Source: DASPPK01 sp041479575
GTDB taxonomy: Archaea; Thermoproteota; Bathyarchaeia; Bathyarchaeales; Bathycorpusculaceae
Direction of reading: 5' to 3'
NCBI GenBank assembly: GCA_041479575.1
Contig: JBGOYH010000011.1
Span: 1-22,687, forward strand
Length of the DNA stretch: 22,687 bases
The notes below the pieces were generated by a model, which saw only the letters and a program-made list of their open reading frames with translations, searched no databases and was not told the origin of the DNA. Below, piece after piece: positions 22,358 to 22,687 of the stretch. Position 1 is the stretch's first letter; each line of letters begins with the position of its first letter. The translations under genes were made by a program, and so were the position numbers.

Positions 22358-22687
22358 GTGGCTCATAAGATAGAGGTTTACATTAGAAATGACAAGGTTC
22401 CTGTCCCTCAAGAGTTCGTTCGGTCAGTAGTTGATCACCCTTGTCTTGACAGGCAAGTCTCAAAAATCGAGAGAGTCATGCCACAAAGTGATGAACTGGC
22501 CTTGAAGTGCGCACAAGAATTTGCGGACAGCAAGGGCATACCCATAGAAGTTTGCGACATCAATACGTTTGGTGGTAGGATCAAGGCTTGGATGAAGGGT
22601 GTGAATACCTCACCGACGATAATAGTCGGTGATTCTAGAGTTCAAGGAGAATTTACTCAAGAACAACTCAGAAGTAAGCTACAATCC
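22358..22687 (+). CDS. Thioredoxin-fold-like protein (3' partial)
   Basis: The frame is open to the window end, giving at least 110 residues. It starts with a beta strand (HKIEVYIR) and ends with a segment that looks like the second half of a thioredoxin fold: IPIEVCDINTFGG, KGVNTSPTIIVGDSRVQGEF, with Pro after TS as the cis-proline and a final helix EEL-like (TQEQLRSKL). There is no CxxC in the visible part, so a classic redox role is doubtful. GTG 22358 has GGAG six bases upstream and gives a family-like N-terminus; the frame also has ATGs at 22241 and 22256, whose extra residues do not look like part of the fold. Function unknown. Confidence 0.55.
   Translation, partial: MAHKIEVYIRNDKVPVPQEFVRSVVDHPCLDRQVSKIERVMPQSDELALKCAQEFADSKGIPIEVCDINTFGGRIKAWMKGVNTSPTIIVGDSRVQGEFTQEQLRSKLQS

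Noticed and set aside
1..22687. tRNA, rRNA, CRISPR array or mobile element
   Set aside because: No cloverleaf with a TTC-type T-arm, no regular direct repeats with spacers, no transposase or integrase motifs were seen in either strand.

Overview
The window is archaeal. It carries eukaryote-type ribosomal proteins (eS8, eL18), archaeal RNA polymerase subunits N and D, SRP19, isopentenyl phosphate kinase and TATA-box promoters. The combination of a full SMC-ScpA-ScpB set, mevalonate/prenyl genes inside the ribosomal-protein operon, no RNase J gene in that operon, and secreted cohesin/dockerin proteins best fits an uncultured TACK lineage such as Bathyarchaeia. That placement is inference from gene content and remembered family features; no search was run.

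Left part (1-4002, plus strand): the 3' end of smc, then scpA and scpB with overlapping start/stop codons, then rps8e behind its own TATA box. Middle (4003-16801, minus strand): one very compact run of 17 genes reading right to left: uS13, uS4, uS11, RpoD, eL18, uL13, uS9, RpoN, enolase, uS2, MEMO-family protein, mevalonate kinase, isopentenyl phosphate kinase, type 2 IPP isomerase, polyprenyl synthase, glutamyl-tRNA synthetase, SRP19. A TATA box at 16848-16859 drives it, and most genes abut or overlap. It links translation, transcription, glycolysis/gluconeogenesis and ether-lipid precursor synthesis. Several genes start with TTG.

Right part (16918-21608): an accessory cell-surface cluster. 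On the minus strand lie a secreted protein with one cohesin, two CARDB-like and one dockerin domain, and a second secreted protein ending in a dockerin. Divergently on the plus strand lie a membrane protein with an outer domain, one transmembrane helix and a cytoplasmic winged helix, then a cohesin protein with a PEF-type C-terminal anchor, then a cohesin protein with an N-terminal membrane anchor. The divergent promoter region holds a degenerate array with a 10-bp period directly upstream of the dockerin-gene TATA box. I read this as a candidate self-contained, regulated cohesin-dockerin surface assembly with no enzyme encoded in it; this is the most interesting part of the window.

Right edge (21634-22687): a helical protein of unknown function, possibly ferritin-like, on the minus strand, and the start of a thioredoxin-fold-like gene running off the window on the plus strand. 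I found no tRNA, rRNA, CRISPR array, transposase or phage gene.
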